38,630 nt of DNA, taken from contig JAIBAE010000039.1 in NCBI GenBank assembly GCA_019695345.1, positions 1 to 38,630 of the forward strand, given 5' to 3'. Positions 1 to 9,284 of the stretch are shown here, piece after piece. Each line of letters opens with the position of its first letter. The stretch's first letter is position 1. A program made the translations under genes and the position numbers. This DNA comes from Bacteroidota bacterium (lineage in GTDB: Bacteria; Bacteroidota; Ignavibacteria; Kapaibacteriales; NICIL-2). The notes under the pieces were generated by a model. The model had not been told where the DNA came from, ran no database searches, and was given only the letters and a program-made list of their open reading frames with translations.

Positions 1-2
1 TT

Positions 3-542
3 TTTAAAACAATTGAACAACAATGGGGAAAAGTGGATATTCTGGTGAATAACGTTGGTACAAACATCCGTAAGAAAACAATGGAATACACCCAAGAGGA
101 ATACGAGAAGTTATTCGCAACAAATCTTACATCGTGTTTTGAGATGTGCCGCCTATTTTATCCATTGCTAAAAGAATCCGGCAGTGCTGCTATTGTAAAT
201 GTTGCTTCTACTAACGGGTTAACCTTTGCACGCACGGGGTCGCCGTATTCAATGACCAAAGCTGCAATGATTCATGGTACAAAGTACCTTGCTGTAGAAT
301 GGGCAAAAGAAAACATCCGTGTAAACGTTGTTGCCCCCTGGTATATCAGAACACCACTTACGGAAGGCGTTTTGGCAAATAAGGAGTATTACAACGAAGT
401 ATTGGAACGAACACCAATGAATAGGGTTGGAAACCCGGAAGAAGTAGCTGCTGCCATTGCATTTTTATGTATGCCGGCATCATCATTTATCACCGGCGAG
501 TGTATCGCCATAGACGGAGGATTTACAAAGTATGGCTTTTAA
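3..542 (+). CDS. SDR-family oxidoreductase, C-terminal part (5' end outside window)
   Basis: Short-chain dehydrogenase/reductase, an NAD(P)-dependent Rossmann-fold enzyme; tropinone-reductase-like members are the closest in feel. The reading frame is open to the first base of the window, so the N-terminal cofactor loop (TGxxxGxG) lies upstream and the GTG at 33 is only an internal codon. Visible family motifs are NNVG (the NNAG motif), the catalytic Ser in NVAST, YSMTK (YxxxK catalytic pair, near 245-259), the APWYIRTP segment after beta-6, and the C-terminal GECIAIDGG strand. The substrate cannot be read from the sequence. Its stop overlaps the start of the downstream TPR gene by 11 nt, which suggests co-transcription. 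Confidence 0.9.
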   Translation, partial: FKTIEQQWGKVDILVNNVGTNIRKKTMEYTQEEYEKLFATNLTSCFEMCRLFYPLLKESGSAAIVNVASTNGLTFARTGSPYSMTKAAMIHGTKYLAVEWAKENIRVNVVAPWYIRTPLTEGVLANKEYYNEVLERTPMNRVGNPEEVAAAIAFLCMPASSFITGECIAIDGGFTKYGF

Positions 543-1626
543 AGGCAAGAACTTACCTACAACACTTGTTATACTTTTTATAAGTACAATAACGCTTTTA
601 GCGCAGAACGAGAAACCAACTGCCGCCCAGATTAATGCTGCAAAAGCAATGCAGGCATTCGAGAAAAAAGACTACGATGGCGCTATAACTTTTTTTAAGA
701 AGGCATTGGAGACCGATAAAAACAATCCGGATTACATGTACGAAATCGGTTTGGCGTACGTAATGAAAAAAGATTTTGAAAAGGCAATTACCCAGCTAAA
801 AAGTATTACGGATTTATCTACCGCTCGCGATAACTACTATCAGTTACTGGGAAACCTTTATGCTGAACGCGATGACTCTGTAAAAGCACGCGAAACGTAC
901 CAAGCCGGCTTAAAACGATTCCCAAAATCGGGTCGCCTGCGGATGGAACTTGCGTTACTGCATTTGCAACACCGAATGTTAGACGAAGCATTAGATGAAC
1001 TTGAAGAAGGAATCCAAACCGACCCCACATTTCCGCTCAATTACTATTGGGCAGCACAAACATATAAAGGCACAAACGAAAAAATCTGGTGCGCGTTATA
1101 TGGGGAACTGTTTGAAAATCTCGATCCAAACTCCGTTCGTTCCGATAAAATGCACCTGTTGGTGTACGATATTTTCCGCGTTGTGTTTGAGGATTTTGAA
1201 CAAAGTAAAAAGATGACCTTTAGCAAAGTACAGAAGGGTTCAACCGATGCCTCATCAACCGGACCTTCGTTTGAGGATAAATACAACGAAATCATGACAG
1301 CAAGCGCAAATGGGTTGCTGTTTAACCGCGATTTTGAAATTCCAATTGCAAGTATTGATACCATCCGCACGCGTTTTATTACAACATGGTATAAACAAAA
1401 ACTCAACGAAAAATTTCCGAATGCTGTTTTTGAACGCCAAAAACAAATTGCCGATAATGGTTTAATGCGCCCCTACACGTATTACATATTTGGCCATGCT
1501 AAACCACTTGAGTTTGAAGACTATCTAAAAAAGAACAAGAAGGAATACGACAAATTGTTAGAGTGGATAAAAGCTCATCCATTCACTATTACCGATAAAA
1601 ACAAGTTCTCTCGGTTCTTTTATTAG
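532..1626 (+). CDS. Secreted/periplasmic TPR-repeat protein
   Basis: 364-residue protein with an N-terminal hydrophobic export signal (residues about 8-24, ending LLAQ). It is followed by about four tetratricopeptide repeats: residues 33-64, 67-97, 102-133 and 135-166, each with the A..F..KDY..AI..F..AL pattern. The C-terminal half (about 180-364) is not recognisable. TPR arrays bind partner proteins, and exported ones of this kind are common in Bacteroidota, but no specific partner is evident. The ATG overlaps the end of the SDR gene, so the two probably share a transcript. A strong hairpin follows the stop. Function beyond a scaffold role is not claimed. Confidence 0.85.
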   Translation: MAFKGKNLPTTLVILFISTITLLAQNEKPTAAQINAAKAMQAFEKKDYDGAITFFKKALETDKNNPDYMYEIGLAYVMKKDFEKAITQLKSITDLSTARDNYYQLLGNLYAERDDSVKARETYQAGLKRFPKSGRLRMELALLHLQHRMLDEALDELEEGIQTDPTFPLNYYWAAQTYKGTNEKIWCALYGELFENLDPNSVRSDKMHLLVYDIFRVVFEDFEQSKKMTFSKVQKGSTDASSTGPSFEDKYNEIMTASANGLLFNRDFEIPIASIDTIRTRFITTWYKQKLNEKFPNAVFERQKQIADNGLMRPYTYYIFGHAKPLEFEDYLKKNKKEYDKLLEWIKAHPFTITDKNKFSRFFY

Positions 1627-1628
1627 GA

Positions 1629-1690
1629 TTTGCTAACGCAATCCGCTCCGAGCATGTAACAAGAAACTCTCCTGCCTGTGCGGGAGGGTT
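1629..1690 (+). repeat. Dispersed hairpin repeat, copy 1
   Basis: Starts with TTTGCTAACGCA three bases after the TPR stop codon and ends with TGCGGGAGG. It has the same architecture as copies at 3759, 12182, 19402, 22963, 24739, 25804 and 36462: a TTGCTAnCGCA head, a (C/G)CGC core, a variable middle, and a GCGGGA or GCCGGA tail. In this copy the tail is built into the terminator hairpin. Confidence 0.55.
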
Positions 1691-1700
1691 TCTTTGTTTA
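1661..1700 (+). terminator. Rho-independent terminator after the TPR gene
   Basis: A 15-bp stem (AAGAAACTCTCCTGC against GCGGGAGGGTTTCTT, two G-T wobbles) with a CTGT loop is followed by a T-rich stretch. It sits 35 nt after the stop of the TPR gene and ends the SDR-TPR unit. Confidence 0.8.
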
Positions 1701-1750
1701 TAAAAGAACGTTTATCGTAAAACTGATTCCGATAAGCATAAAATTGCGAA

Positions 1751-1803
1751 GCTGTAACGGTGGTTACCGACCGGGTTGCGGCGCAGAAGGATAGCTTCGG
1801 CAG
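1751..1803 (+). repeat. 53-bp intergenic repeat, subfamily B, copy 1
   Basis: Begins GCTGTAACGGT and ends CGGCGCAGAAGGATAGCTTC plus GGCAG. The last 25 bases match the reverse complement of 7036-7060 at 24 of 25 positions, and the head matches the reverse complement of 7078-7088 with identical spacing. It lies in the gap between the TPR gene and the DCC-family gene. Confidence 0.7.
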
Positions 1804-1937
1804 TTGTCGGTTCCTAAAAATTCTTCCCCTAAATGACAATTCCTGGAGTACGCTGTCATTACCTGCAATTACATTGTGCATGGTAGAACAAGGTTCGAGT
1901 GCGTATTTTAGAACTCGTTTTACAATAATGTACTGTA

Positions 1938-2342
1938 ATGATGACGGATAATCCTGTGTTACTGTTTGATGGAGTGTGTAATCTGTGCAATAGTGTGGTT
2001 CAGTTTGTAATACGCCACGACCACAAAAAACAGATTCGATTTGCTTCGCTTCAGTCTGGAATTGGAATACAATTACAACAACAATACGGTCACAACGTAG
2101 GCAATTTGGATACTGTTGTGCTGATAATAAACAACACAATGTTAACCGAGAGTACTGCAATATTACGTATCCTTCGTTTACTTGGTTTCCCGTGGAGTTT
2201 GATGTATGGTTGTATGGTAATTCCAAAAGTATTGCGGGATATTGGGTATAGGTACATAGCTAAAAATAGATACGTGTGGTTTGGCAAACAAGAATCGTGT
2301 ATGATACCTACACCGGAACTTCGAAAATTATTTCTTGAGTAA
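1938..2342 (+). CDS. DCC-family thiol-disulfide oxidoreductase (DUF393)
   Basis: 134-residue protein of the DUF393/DCC family (PF04134), small thioredoxin-related proteins predicted to act in thiol-disulfide exchange. The signature LLFDGVCNLCN is at residues 8-18, with a CxxC pair. It is followed by an IRFASLQS strand and the ..STAILRILRLLG helix typical of the family. The length is normal. ATG at 1938 is followed directly by a second ATG at 1941, and no strong ribosome-binding site is visible. The natural substrate is unknown. Confidence 0.9.
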   Translation: MMTDNPVLLFDGVCNLCNSVVQFVIRHDHKKQIRFASLQSGIGIQLQQQYGHNVGNLDTVVLIINNTMLTESTAILRILRLLGFPWSLMYGCMVIPKVLRDIGYRYIAKNRYVWFGKQESCMIPTPELRKLFLE

Positions 2343-2370
2343 TTGTTTACAAACAACTTTTGGAGGTTTA

Positions 2371-3702
2371 ATGATACGTTCTTTACTTAGCACACGATTA
2401 TTACGGTTAAGTGCAATAGTACTACTGGTTAGTGCATCTACAACGTTTGCACAGTTAATGCTTACTGTTGCACCGGCTAATATGGGGTTTGGTGTAGTTA
2501 GCATTGGTAATACAAAAACCATGACGATGATTTACAAAAATATATCTAACCAAGATATTACTATTTCCAGTTTTTCATCGTTAGCTAATACATACTTTGC
2601 TGTTGCGGCAAATGCTCAGTTGCCAATAACATTGGCTCCTAATCAATCGCTTGCTATTGCAGCATCGTTTTCTCCGCAAACAGCAGGAGCACAAACAGCA
2701 ACGTTACTTGCAACAACATCTCCGGCTAACCAAGCACCTGCTGTAATGTTTACCGGTACTACAGGTGTACCGCAAATAACATACAGCACAAGAACACTTA
2801 ACTTTGGCGATGTAAAAATCAACACAACGGCAACACTTTCCTTAACACTAAACAACGTTGGTAATACGAACGTTACATTTTATACCGCACGTGTTGGTAA
2901 TAATCAACCACCGGTAATCTTTACAGTAGGTACCAACTTCCCACTTACAATAAACGCTGGTGCCACGGTAACACTACCAATTTTATGTTCACCTGTTGCA
3001 TTAGGCACAGAAGATGAGCTCTTATATTTATCGTACGGGGCTCAGGGTCTAGTAATTACCGATACATTTACCGTATCCTGCAATGGTATACAAAAAATTG
3101 CACGCTCAGGTGATGCTTCCGGCTTAGTTGTTCGCCAGCCCGAAAAAACAAACACTAACATATCAGTTGGCAAAGCAACGGCTATGAACTTTGTTTTAGA
3201 TAATGAAACAGATAACACCATTACTATTACAAACGCAACATTTAGCGGCACAGATGCAAGTGTATTTACACTAAGCATGGCATTACCATTTACTGTTAGT
3301 GCACATAGTAAAGGCGATTTGAAAGTTCTTTGCACCCCAACATCGTCGGGTGATATTAAAGCACAGTTAGATATTACAACATCACAAGAAGCATCCGGAG
3401 CAATTCCGTTTGCGTTACGTTCATCATCAACTTCAGGAGTACAGGATATTCAGCTTTCAACAACTGCAATGTATCCTAATCCTGTTACATCGGTGTTGAA
3501 TTTGAATTTACCGGAGAACTCCAGTAAGGCAGAAATATGGAGTATAAATGGCGCATTACTTTCCACAGTATCAACCATCAATCAAACTCAATTACAGTGG
3601 AATCTTGAATCTCAAAACGGCGAGAAAGTATCTACCGGTTTATATATTGTACGTGTATATACTCCGTCCGGAATCTACTCTGGAACAATTGTAGTTCAGT
3701 AA
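2371..3702 (+). CDS. T9SS-sorted Ig-like (choice-of-anchor D/ASH-type) surface protein
   Basis: 443 residues from the ATG at 2371, which follows a good TTGGAGG ribosome-binding site; the in-frame codons back to 2335 precede that site and are probably untranslated. Residues 1-27 are a signal peptide ending STTFA. Two to three beta-sandwich repeats of the ASH/choice-of-anchor-D type follow, with the pattern (N)FG.V.IG.T.T....NN.GN and a later FSP/CSP..G turn. The last ~75 residues, with YPNPV near the beginning and LSTGLYIV-type strands (here VSTGLYIVRV), form a type A T9SS sorting domain. The protein is expected to cross the outer membrane by the type IX system and be released or surface-anchored. 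Ligand unknown. Confidence 0.9.
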   Translation: MIRSLLSTRLLRLSAIVLLVSASTTFAQLMLTVAPANMGFGVVSIGNTKTMTMIYKNISNQDITISSFSSLANTYFAVAANAQLPITLAPNQSLAIAASFSPQTAGAQTATLLATTSPANQAPAVMFTGTTGVPQITYSTRTLNFGDVKINTTATLSLTLNNVGNTNVTFYTARVGNNQPPVIFTVGTNFPLTINAGATVTLPILCSPVALGTEDELLYLSYGAQGLVITDTFTVSCNGIQKIARSGDASGLVVRQPEKTNTNISVGKATAMNFVLDNETDNTITITNATFSGTDASVFTLSMALPFTVSAHSKGDLKVLCTPTSSGDIKAQLDITTSQEASGAIPFALRSSSTSGVQDIQLSTTAMYPNPVTSVLNLNLPENSSKAEIWSINGALLSTVSTINQTQLQWNLESQNGEKVSTGLYIVRVYTPSGIYSGTIVVQ

Positions 3703-3719
3703 GCCATATCCACCAAAAG

Positions 3720-3756
3720 AAAAGTCCCGCTGTTCATAACAACGGGACTTTTTTTA
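3720..3756. terminator. Bidirectional-capable terminator between convergent genes
   Basis: AAAAGTCCCGCTGTT pairs with AACAACGGGACTTTT (one mismatch) around a CAT loop and is followed by a seven-T run on the plus strand. It ends the T9SS-sorted protein gene. The A-run on the left arm would give a T-run on the minus strand for the convergent gene. Confidence 0.85.
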
Positions 3757-3758
3757 TT

Positions 3759-3823
3759 CTGCTACCGCAAGACCGCACCAACCCTTGTACAACTTGCTGG
3801 TAATCTTCTGCGGGAAGTAAACT
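3759..3823 (+). repeat. Dispersed hairpin repeat, copy 2
   Basis: Begins CTGCTACCGCAAGACCGCAC and ends CTGCGGGAAGTAAACT. The CCGCA/TGCGG stem replaces the CGGCA/TGCCG stem of other copies. It lies just after a terminator and five bases from the stop codon of the convergent minus-strand gene. Confidence 0.6.
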
Positions 3824-3827
3824 CAGC

Positions 3828-6800
3828 TTAGAAATAATCTCCAATGGAAATAAGATAGCGCGTATCTATAAAGTTACCATTTAAGTACGGCTTTACAATG
3901 TCAAACCGCATGTCTAATCCTAAAAAGTTAAACGACATACTAATACCTAAGCTTTTCAGAACGGTACCTCTTTTAATTTGTGTACGTTGGTATGGATACT
4001 GAAAGATTGGAATTGTATCCATATCACGGTAAGCAATTTCACCTGAGGAATTAAAAGCAGTACCCATATCAAAGTATAAACTTGCCATTGATGTAGGTGA
4101 AGTTAAACTCCAAAGTTGCGGATAAAGTATTAGCATTGCACGTAAAGGATTTAAGAATGGGAACCGTAACTCCAACGTACCAACAGCATAACTTTTTCCA
4201 CTAATTTCAGCAATATTATATCCTCGCATATTCTGGCGCTGATTAAACACCATATCTTGTAACGATGAATACAACATTCCATTATTATTCATATTATCCT
4301 GTTGCAAAGCTAGCCAACCATCTACCCCTCCTACATGAAAATTCAGGGCATCATTCCCAAAACTACTACCTACAGCAAATCTTGCCATAAAACCAAAAGT
4401 ATCATGGAAAATTGAAAAATACTTTCTCAAATCGGCTGTTATATAACCAAAGTCTGCACCACCTTCACTTATTTTAGGCGAGAGTCTGAACTTTAATCTT
4501 GAATATGTACCTGATTGTCCGGACATACTTTCTCTTCGCCAAGTGTTAAACGTATACACAACATCAAACGTTGTATACATGGCAGATGTATCTTTAGTGC
4601 GAGTAAACTCTGGATTATTATTATTGATTATAACTCTACTTTCAGATGCAGAAATTAAGGTTAAACCACTTGATATTTTAGAGTTCTCGCTAAAAATGTG
4701 GCTTACATCTATCTTAGCTCCCGCCTCTTGCAGATTATGAGGAAATGTATATGCTAAATGGTAAACACCCGCATAATAATCAAGTAGGTATTTTTTATAC
4801 TCATAAGAAGCACCTATATAGTATCCAAAATCGCCGGCAAAATCGCTAAACCCCATACGCGTATAAGATACATTTCCAAACAATCCCCAAGAGTGGTTAC
4901 CTGCAACATCAGTAAAATACATGTTGGCATTTAATGTGGGCGACATTCTGATATCATCGTAATCAACAAAGATATTATCATCATAAAAGTTAAAACCTGG
5001 TTTATATTCGCCTGCTCGTTTAGAAGATACCATACTAAACTGCTGTAAGGTAAAACTATCGAGTTTCACGTTTGTAAGTTTTCTACCGTATATGGAATTG
5101 ATTGCTATACGTTCTTTATCTACGGTAAACATTAATAGCGAATCCTGCTTATTTGTAGTATCCCGTTTATCAAAGTACCGATTGTTATCCAGAAAAATTC
5201 TGCATGTGGTATTAACTAATGTATCTGTTCCGCATTTATACTCCATTGGTTTATTAAGAGTAAATATATCAGAACCTGAATTATTCATGGCTACAAAAGC
5301 CAGCGTTTTAAGAGAATTATCAAAACAGTACGAGTATATCCCACTAGCAGAATTAGTAAGATGTTTTACTCTCTTCTTATCAAGATCATGCACGTAAATA
5401 TTGTTAATTCCATTCTTATCGCTTAAATACACTATAGAATTTTGATTAGGTAGAAACTTGATTTCACTTTTATGATACGTTGGTTCATTGGTCAATCGTT
5501 CAATGTTCTTGGTGGTAACATCAATTGAGTAAATATCTGAATGATTATAATTTATAAACCAATTATCCTTTGCATTAAACTCACTTGTAGATGTTAAAAC
5601 AGAGTCTCTATCCGATACAAAAAACAGCTTTGTATAATCAGCATTCCAACAAAGTGAAGACTCCAGATATATATCGTTAGTTATTTGCGTTAATGACTTA
5701 TCCGAAAGCCTTGCAACAAAAATATCGGCATGTTGGTTTTGTACGGCTGAAATCGCGAGAAACTTTCCATCCTTACCCCATACAACATCCCGTATAGTTT
5801 GGAAAGGTAGTTTAATTGGTTCTGTTGTAGCAGATGCTACATCATATATATATATCAAATCAAGGCCATCAGACTTAGCTACAAATAACAACTTCTTACC
5901 GTCTGGACTCCAGGATAGGTTATTATTACCAATAAGCAGTTCCTGAAAATCACCATCGTCCCACCCGCGAATAATCAATTTAGACTCGAAGTCTAACGGG
6001 TAGTCTCGTAAATAAATACCAAATTCTTCGCTGTCATTTCCTATATATGCTAACTTAGTTCCATCGGGTGATAACGTTACAGAACTACAATAACTACCAA
6101 CATCTTTACTAACCGGACGTACCAGCATTTCGGCAAATCCATCCGGTAGTTTGAAGTATGAACTTTCTTTTCTGTACATCTTTTTTAGATCTTCGGTAAA
6201 GTCAGCCATTGTTATCTTATATCCTGAACCAATAGCAGAACGAAACGCCGCATCTATTGAACTACGTGTAGCTAACTGGCGTACTAGTATTCCAATTATA
6301 TCATCACCCTCTTTATGTTTCAGCCAGGTGTAAAAAGCCTGTCCTACATTATAACGAGCTATTCCACCCTCTTCTTCTAACAGCTTAGAATCATTCCCTA
6401 ATAAATAACTTCTGGCGTACATATCAGAGGCACAATCCAAATCACCTTCACTAAGGTACGACGCCAATCCCTCATTCATCCACGAAGGCATGTATCTTCT
6501 ACCCATTGGGAAACTTGCCATCTGTTCAAAATATTGATTAAGAAATGCATGGACAAGCTCGTGATGGATTGTAATTCTGAAATAATTATAGTCTCCCTCA
6601 AATGGTAGCAATACCCGGTTTAAGTATCCTTCTGTTAAACCCTTAATACTTTCACTGATATTTATACCAACAACATTGGTTTGTTGAAATGTATTATGCG
6701 AGCCATACACAAACAAATTTAGATGGGCTGTAAAGGGCAACGAGAGCTCTCGCCGGATGGATTTAATAAAATTCTCACCATTCTGTGCAGTAAACTCAGC

Positions 6801-6950
6801 AACATACTCTTGTCCATCAACATAATGAACCGTTAAATTTTGAGTCTGAAGAACTTTCCAATCAAAAACCTCATATTGTTTTTTATAATGTCCGTACTGT
6901 CCAAAAACAGAATATGTTGAAAGTAGCAAGAAAAGCAGTGTTATACGCAT
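3828..6950 (-). CDS. Exported gluzincin-type metallopeptidase fused to TolB-like propeller and outer-membrane beta-barrel
   Basis: 1040 residues. Residues 1-17 form a signal peptide (MRITLLF...SVFGQ). An N-terminal peptidase-MA-like domain carries HELVH at 130-134 and a likely third zinc ligand Glu160 in MNEGLASY. About residues 270-600 hold repeated LSPDGTKLAYIG / WSPDGKKLLFVA-type blades of a TolB/PD40 beta-propeller. The C-terminal ~350 residues are rich in aromatic-ended alternating strands and include a conserved MRGY motif, resembling BamA/D15-family surface barrels, and the protein ends in an aromatic residue (GDYF). It is therefore likely an outer-membrane protein with a surface or periplasmic protease head. 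It stands alone, convergent with the T9SS gene. Proteins with this architecture are known as uncharacterised families in the FCB group; the substrate is unknown. Confidence 0.85.
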   Translation of the reverse strand: MRITLLFLLLSTYSVFGQYGHYKKQYEVFDWKVLQTQNLTVHYVDGQEYVAEFTAQNGENFIKSIRRELSLPFTAHLNLFVYGSHNTFQQTNVVGINISESIKGLTEGYLNRVLLPFEGDYNYFRITIHHELVHAFLNQYFEQMASFPMGRRYMPSWMNEGLASYLSEGDLDCASDMYARSYLLGNDSKLLEEEGGIARYNVGQAFYTWLKHKEGDDIIGILVRQLATRSSIDAAFRSAIGSGYKITMADFTEDLKKMYRKESSYFKLPDGFAEMLVRPVSKDVGSYCSSVTLSPDGTKLAYIGNDSEEFGIYLRDYPLDFESKLIIRGWDDGDFQELLIGNNNLSWSPDGKKLLFVAKSDGLDLIYIYDVASATTEPIKLPFQTIRDVVWGKDGKFLAISAVQNQHADIFVARLSDKSLTQITNDIYLESSLCWNADYTKLFFVSDRDSVLTSTSEFNAKDNWFINYNHSDIYSIDVTTKNIERLTNEPTYHKSEIKFLPNQNSIVYLSDKNGINNIYVHDLDKKRVKHLTNSASGIYSYCFDNSLKTLAFVAMNNSGSDIFTLNKPMEYKCGTDTLVNTTCRIFLDNNRYFDKRDTTNKQDSLLMFTVDKERIAINSIYGRKLTNVKLDSFTLQQFSMVSSKRAGEYKPGFNFYDDNIFVDYDDIRMSPTLNANMYFTDVAGNHSWGLFGNVSYTRMGFSDFAGDFGYYIGASYEYKKYLLDYYAGVYHLAYTFPHNLQEAGAKIDVSHIFSENSKISSGLTLISASESRVIINNNNPEFTRTKDTSAMYTTFDVVYTFNTWRRESMSGQSGTYSRLKFRLSPKISEGGADFGYITADLRKYFSIFHDTFGFMARFAVGSSFGNDALNFHVGGVDGWLALQQDNMNNNGMLYSSLQDMVFNQRQNMRGYNIAEISGKSYAVGTLELRFPFLNPLRAMLILYPQLWSLTSPTSMASLYFDMGTAFNSSGEIAYRDMDTIPIFQYPYQRTQIKRGTVLKSLGISMSFNFLGLDMRFDIVKPYLNGNFIDTRYLISIGDYF

Positions 6951-7035
6951 GGGAAAAAATAATTAGTCAAACATTACTACAAGAAATATACGGAATGTAC
7001 TTCTGTGAGATACAAGAAATATTGCATCCCCACAT

Positions 7036-7088
7036 CTGCCGAAGCTAACCTTCTGCGCCGTCACACAGGCGGAGCCAACCGTTACAGC
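7036..7088 (-). repeat. 53-bp intergenic repeat, subfamily B, copy 2
   Basis: The reverse complement reads GCTGTAACGGTTGGCTCCGC through CGGCGCAGAAGGTTAGCTTC, nearly identical at both ends to 1751-1803. It lies in the divergent gap between the metallopeptidase gene and dxs and faces away from copy 3. Confidence 0.7.
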
Positions 7089-7129
7089 ATCGCAGGTAAT
7101 AATGTGAATTACCTTATCTAAAACGCGAC

Positions 7130-7181
7130 GCTGAAGGGTTGGAGCGGACAGGGTTGCCGCGCTGAAGAAATGCTTCGGCAG
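7130..7181 (+). repeat. 53-bp intergenic repeat, subfamily B, copy 3 (diverged)
   Basis: Begins GCTGAAGGGTTGGAGCGGAC and ends GCTGAAGAAATGCTTCGGCA plus G. It aligns end to end with the other subfamily B copies but with more mismatches, and it is inverted relative to the copy 40 bp upstream. The in-frame extension of dxs runs through this repeat and is not coding. Confidence 0.5.
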
Positions 7182-7301
7182 ACGTGCGGTGCTCCTAAAG
7201 AAGAATTTCAAACTCAGCTCAAACCCTATTTTTTTGTGAAAACAGTTAATTTCTGCAAAACAAGTTCAGAAATTTTTGGGTATTACGTCGTACACTACAA
7301 C

Positions 7302-7309
7302 TATTTTTG
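7302..7309 (+). promoter_or_regulatory. Possible Bacteroidota-type -7 element of the dxs promoter
   Basis: TATTTTTG followed by CGC fits TAnnTTTG and is the same octamer followed by the same GCGCT as in the tRNA-Lys promoter. It lies 46 nt before the dxs start. The nearest upstream TTTTTGG is 23 nt away, slightly longer than usual, so the -33 assignment is weak. Confidence 0.45.
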
Positions 7310-7355
7310 CGCTTTGTGTGTTATACACAACATTATTTACCACGACTGTACTGTA

Positions 7356-9284
7356 ATGAATAACGATTTTCAATACAAACATCTGTTTGGAATTAACTCT
7401 CCTGCCGATTTACGTAAGTTACCGGAATCCGAGCTTAAGCAAGTCTCCGATGAAGTACGAGAATATATGGTTGATACAATCACCCAAATTGGCGGACACT
7501 TTGGTGCCGGCTTGGGAATGGTTGAACTAAGTGTTGCTTTACATTATGTGTTTAATACTCCCAAAGATAAAATTGTAATTGATACAGGACATCAGGGATA
7601 CCCACACAAAATACTTACCGGTCGCAGAGATGAACTGCATACTATACGCCAGTACGGCGGGTTATCGGGGTTCTTGAAAAGAACAGAAAGCGAATACGAT
7701 AACTTTGGCGCAGGTCATGCCACAACAAGCATCAGCGCCGCATTAGGTATTGCCACCGCCAGAGATTTAAATAACGATGATTACAAAGTTGTAGCAGTTA
7801 TTGGCGATGGAGCCATGACCGGCGGACTTGCCTACGAAGCCATGAATAATTGTGGTGTTCAGAAACGTAATATGATTGTTATTCTCAACGATAACAATAT
7901 GTCGATTGCTCCGAATGTTTGGGCATTATCTAATTACTTTACAGAAGTATTTACAAAACCAACTGCCATGAAACTGCGCCGTAACTTTAAAGAAGTTACT
8001 AACCACATGTCTGGGCTTGGCGACAGGATTCGCTTTGCAGTTGGAAAAATTGAAGACGGATTTAAGGCGGTTATTACACCCGGAATGTTGTTTGAATCGC
8101 TTGGGTTTAAGTACTTCGGTCCGATTAACGGACACAACGTAATGCAGTTGGTGCGGATTCTGAAGCAGATTAAAGATAGTAATGGTCCGGTATTACTCCA
8201 TATCATGACCCAAAAAGGTAAGGGATACTTACCTGCCGAAAACGATAAGCAGTTTTTACATGCAATCGGTAAGATTGATAAAATCACCGGAAAGTCTTTA
8301 TCTAAAAAACCGGAAGTTCCTCCGCCGCCAACATATCAAAAAGTGTTTGGTGATGCGTTAACGGAAATCATGAGCAAACACCCGAAAGTAGTTGGAATTA
8401 CAGCCGCAATGCCCGATGGTACAGGCTTAGATATAGTACAGCGTACTTACCCGAAACGAGTATTCGATGTAGGTATTGCAGAAGGTCATGCTGTTACTTT
8501 TGCCGCCGGTTTGGCAACAGAAGGAATTGTACCAGTGTGCGCAATTTATTCATCGTTCTTACAACGCGCATTTGATATGGTTGTACACGATTGTGCATTA
8601 CAACATCTGCACGTTGTTTTTGCTTTAGACCGTTCTGGCTTAGTTGGTGCCGATGGTCCTACGCATCATGGCGTTCTGGATATTGGGTATTTACGCATAA
8701 TACAAGGCATGGTGGTAATGGCACCTAAAGATGAGCAAGAATTGCGGAACATGTTGTATTCCGCAGTGTATGACTTCAAATCCGGACCGGTTTCCATTCG
8801 TTACCCTCGTGGAAATGCTATTGGGATTCCTACAGGAGCTATGGAATCAATACCACTTGGTAAAATGGAGGTTGTACGCAAAGGAGAAGATATAGCAATT
8901 ATTGGATTTGGCACTATTGTAAACCCGGCATTGCAAGCAGCGGAGTTACTGGATGAAGAAGGAATTAGCGTTGAAGTAATTAATGCGCGGTTTGCAAAAC
9001 CACTTGATGAAGAGTTATTGGACTCCCTAACATCACGATTTAATAAAATCATTACTGTGGAAGATGGGCAAATACAAGGTGGTTTTGGAAGTGCAGTTGC
9101 TGAGTATCTTGCAACCAAACAACACAACACCACGTTATTGTTACACGGCATCCCGGATGTTTACGTAGATCACGGTACACAAGATGAATTATACCGCGAT
9201 ACTAAGCTCGATGCCAATGGCATTGCCTCTACTATTCGGGAATTTCTTACAGCCGACACTTTAACAGGAGTACTTCATGGATAA
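7356..9284 (+). CDS. dxs: 1-deoxy-D-xylulose-5-phosphate synthase
   Basis: DXS condenses pyruvate and glyceraldehyde-3-phosphate to DXP, the first step of the MEP isoprenoid pathway; it needs thiamine diphosphate and Mg2+. From the ATG at 7356 the protein has 642 residues, normal for the family. Hallmarks: GGHFGAGLG at 46-54 with His48, His79 in DTGHQGYPHK, GRRDEL and ESEYDNFGAGH (111-121), the TPP/Mg motif GDGAMTGG at 150-157 with its downstream NDNNMSI, and the pyrimidine-domain segment VGIAEGHAV..AAGLA with catalytic Glu. It ends with a normal transketolase C-terminal domain. One small departure is GHFGAGLG where most family members have GHLGxxLG. The last bases overlap the start of the SdpI-like gene by 8 nt. 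Confidence 0.96.
   Translation: MNNDFQYKHLFGINSPADLRKLPESELKQVSDEVREYMVDTITQIGGHFGAGLGMVELSVALHYVFNTPKDKIVIDTGHQGYPHKILTGRRDELHTIRQYGGLSGFLKRTESEYDNFGAGHATTSISAALGIATARDLNNDDYKVVAVIGDGAMTGGLAYEAMNNCGVQKRNMIVILNDNNMSIAPNVWALSNYFTEVFTKPTAMKLRRNFKEVTNHMSGLGDRIRFAVGKIEDGFKAVITPGMLFESLGFKYFGPINGHNVMQLVRILKQIKDSNGPVLLHIMTQKGKGYLPAENDKQFLHAIGKIDKITGKSLSKKPEVPPPPTYQKVFGDALTEIMSKHPKVVGITAAMPDGTGLDIVQRTYPKRVFDVGIAEGHAVTFAAGLATEGIVPVCAIYSSFLQRAFDMVVHDCALQHLHVVFALDRSGLVGADGPTHHGVLDIGYLRIIQGMVVMAPKDEQELRNMLYSAVYDFKSGPVSIRYPRGNAIGIPTGAMESIPLGKMEVVRKGEDIAIIGFGTIVNPALQAAELLDEEGISVEVINARFAKPLDEELLDSLTSRFNKIITVEDGQIQGGFGSAVAEYLATKQHNTTLLLHGIPDVYVDHGTQDELYRDTKLDANGIASTIREFLTADTLTGVLHG

Noticed and set aside
1633-2226. 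197-residue minus-strand open frame
   Set aside because: It lies opposite the DCC-family gene, a terminator and a repeat, and has low-quality composition.
7170-7355. 62-codon N-terminal extension of dxs
   Set aside because: The extension crosses a dispersed repeat and the likely promoter; homologous DXS proteins begin close to the ATG at 7356.
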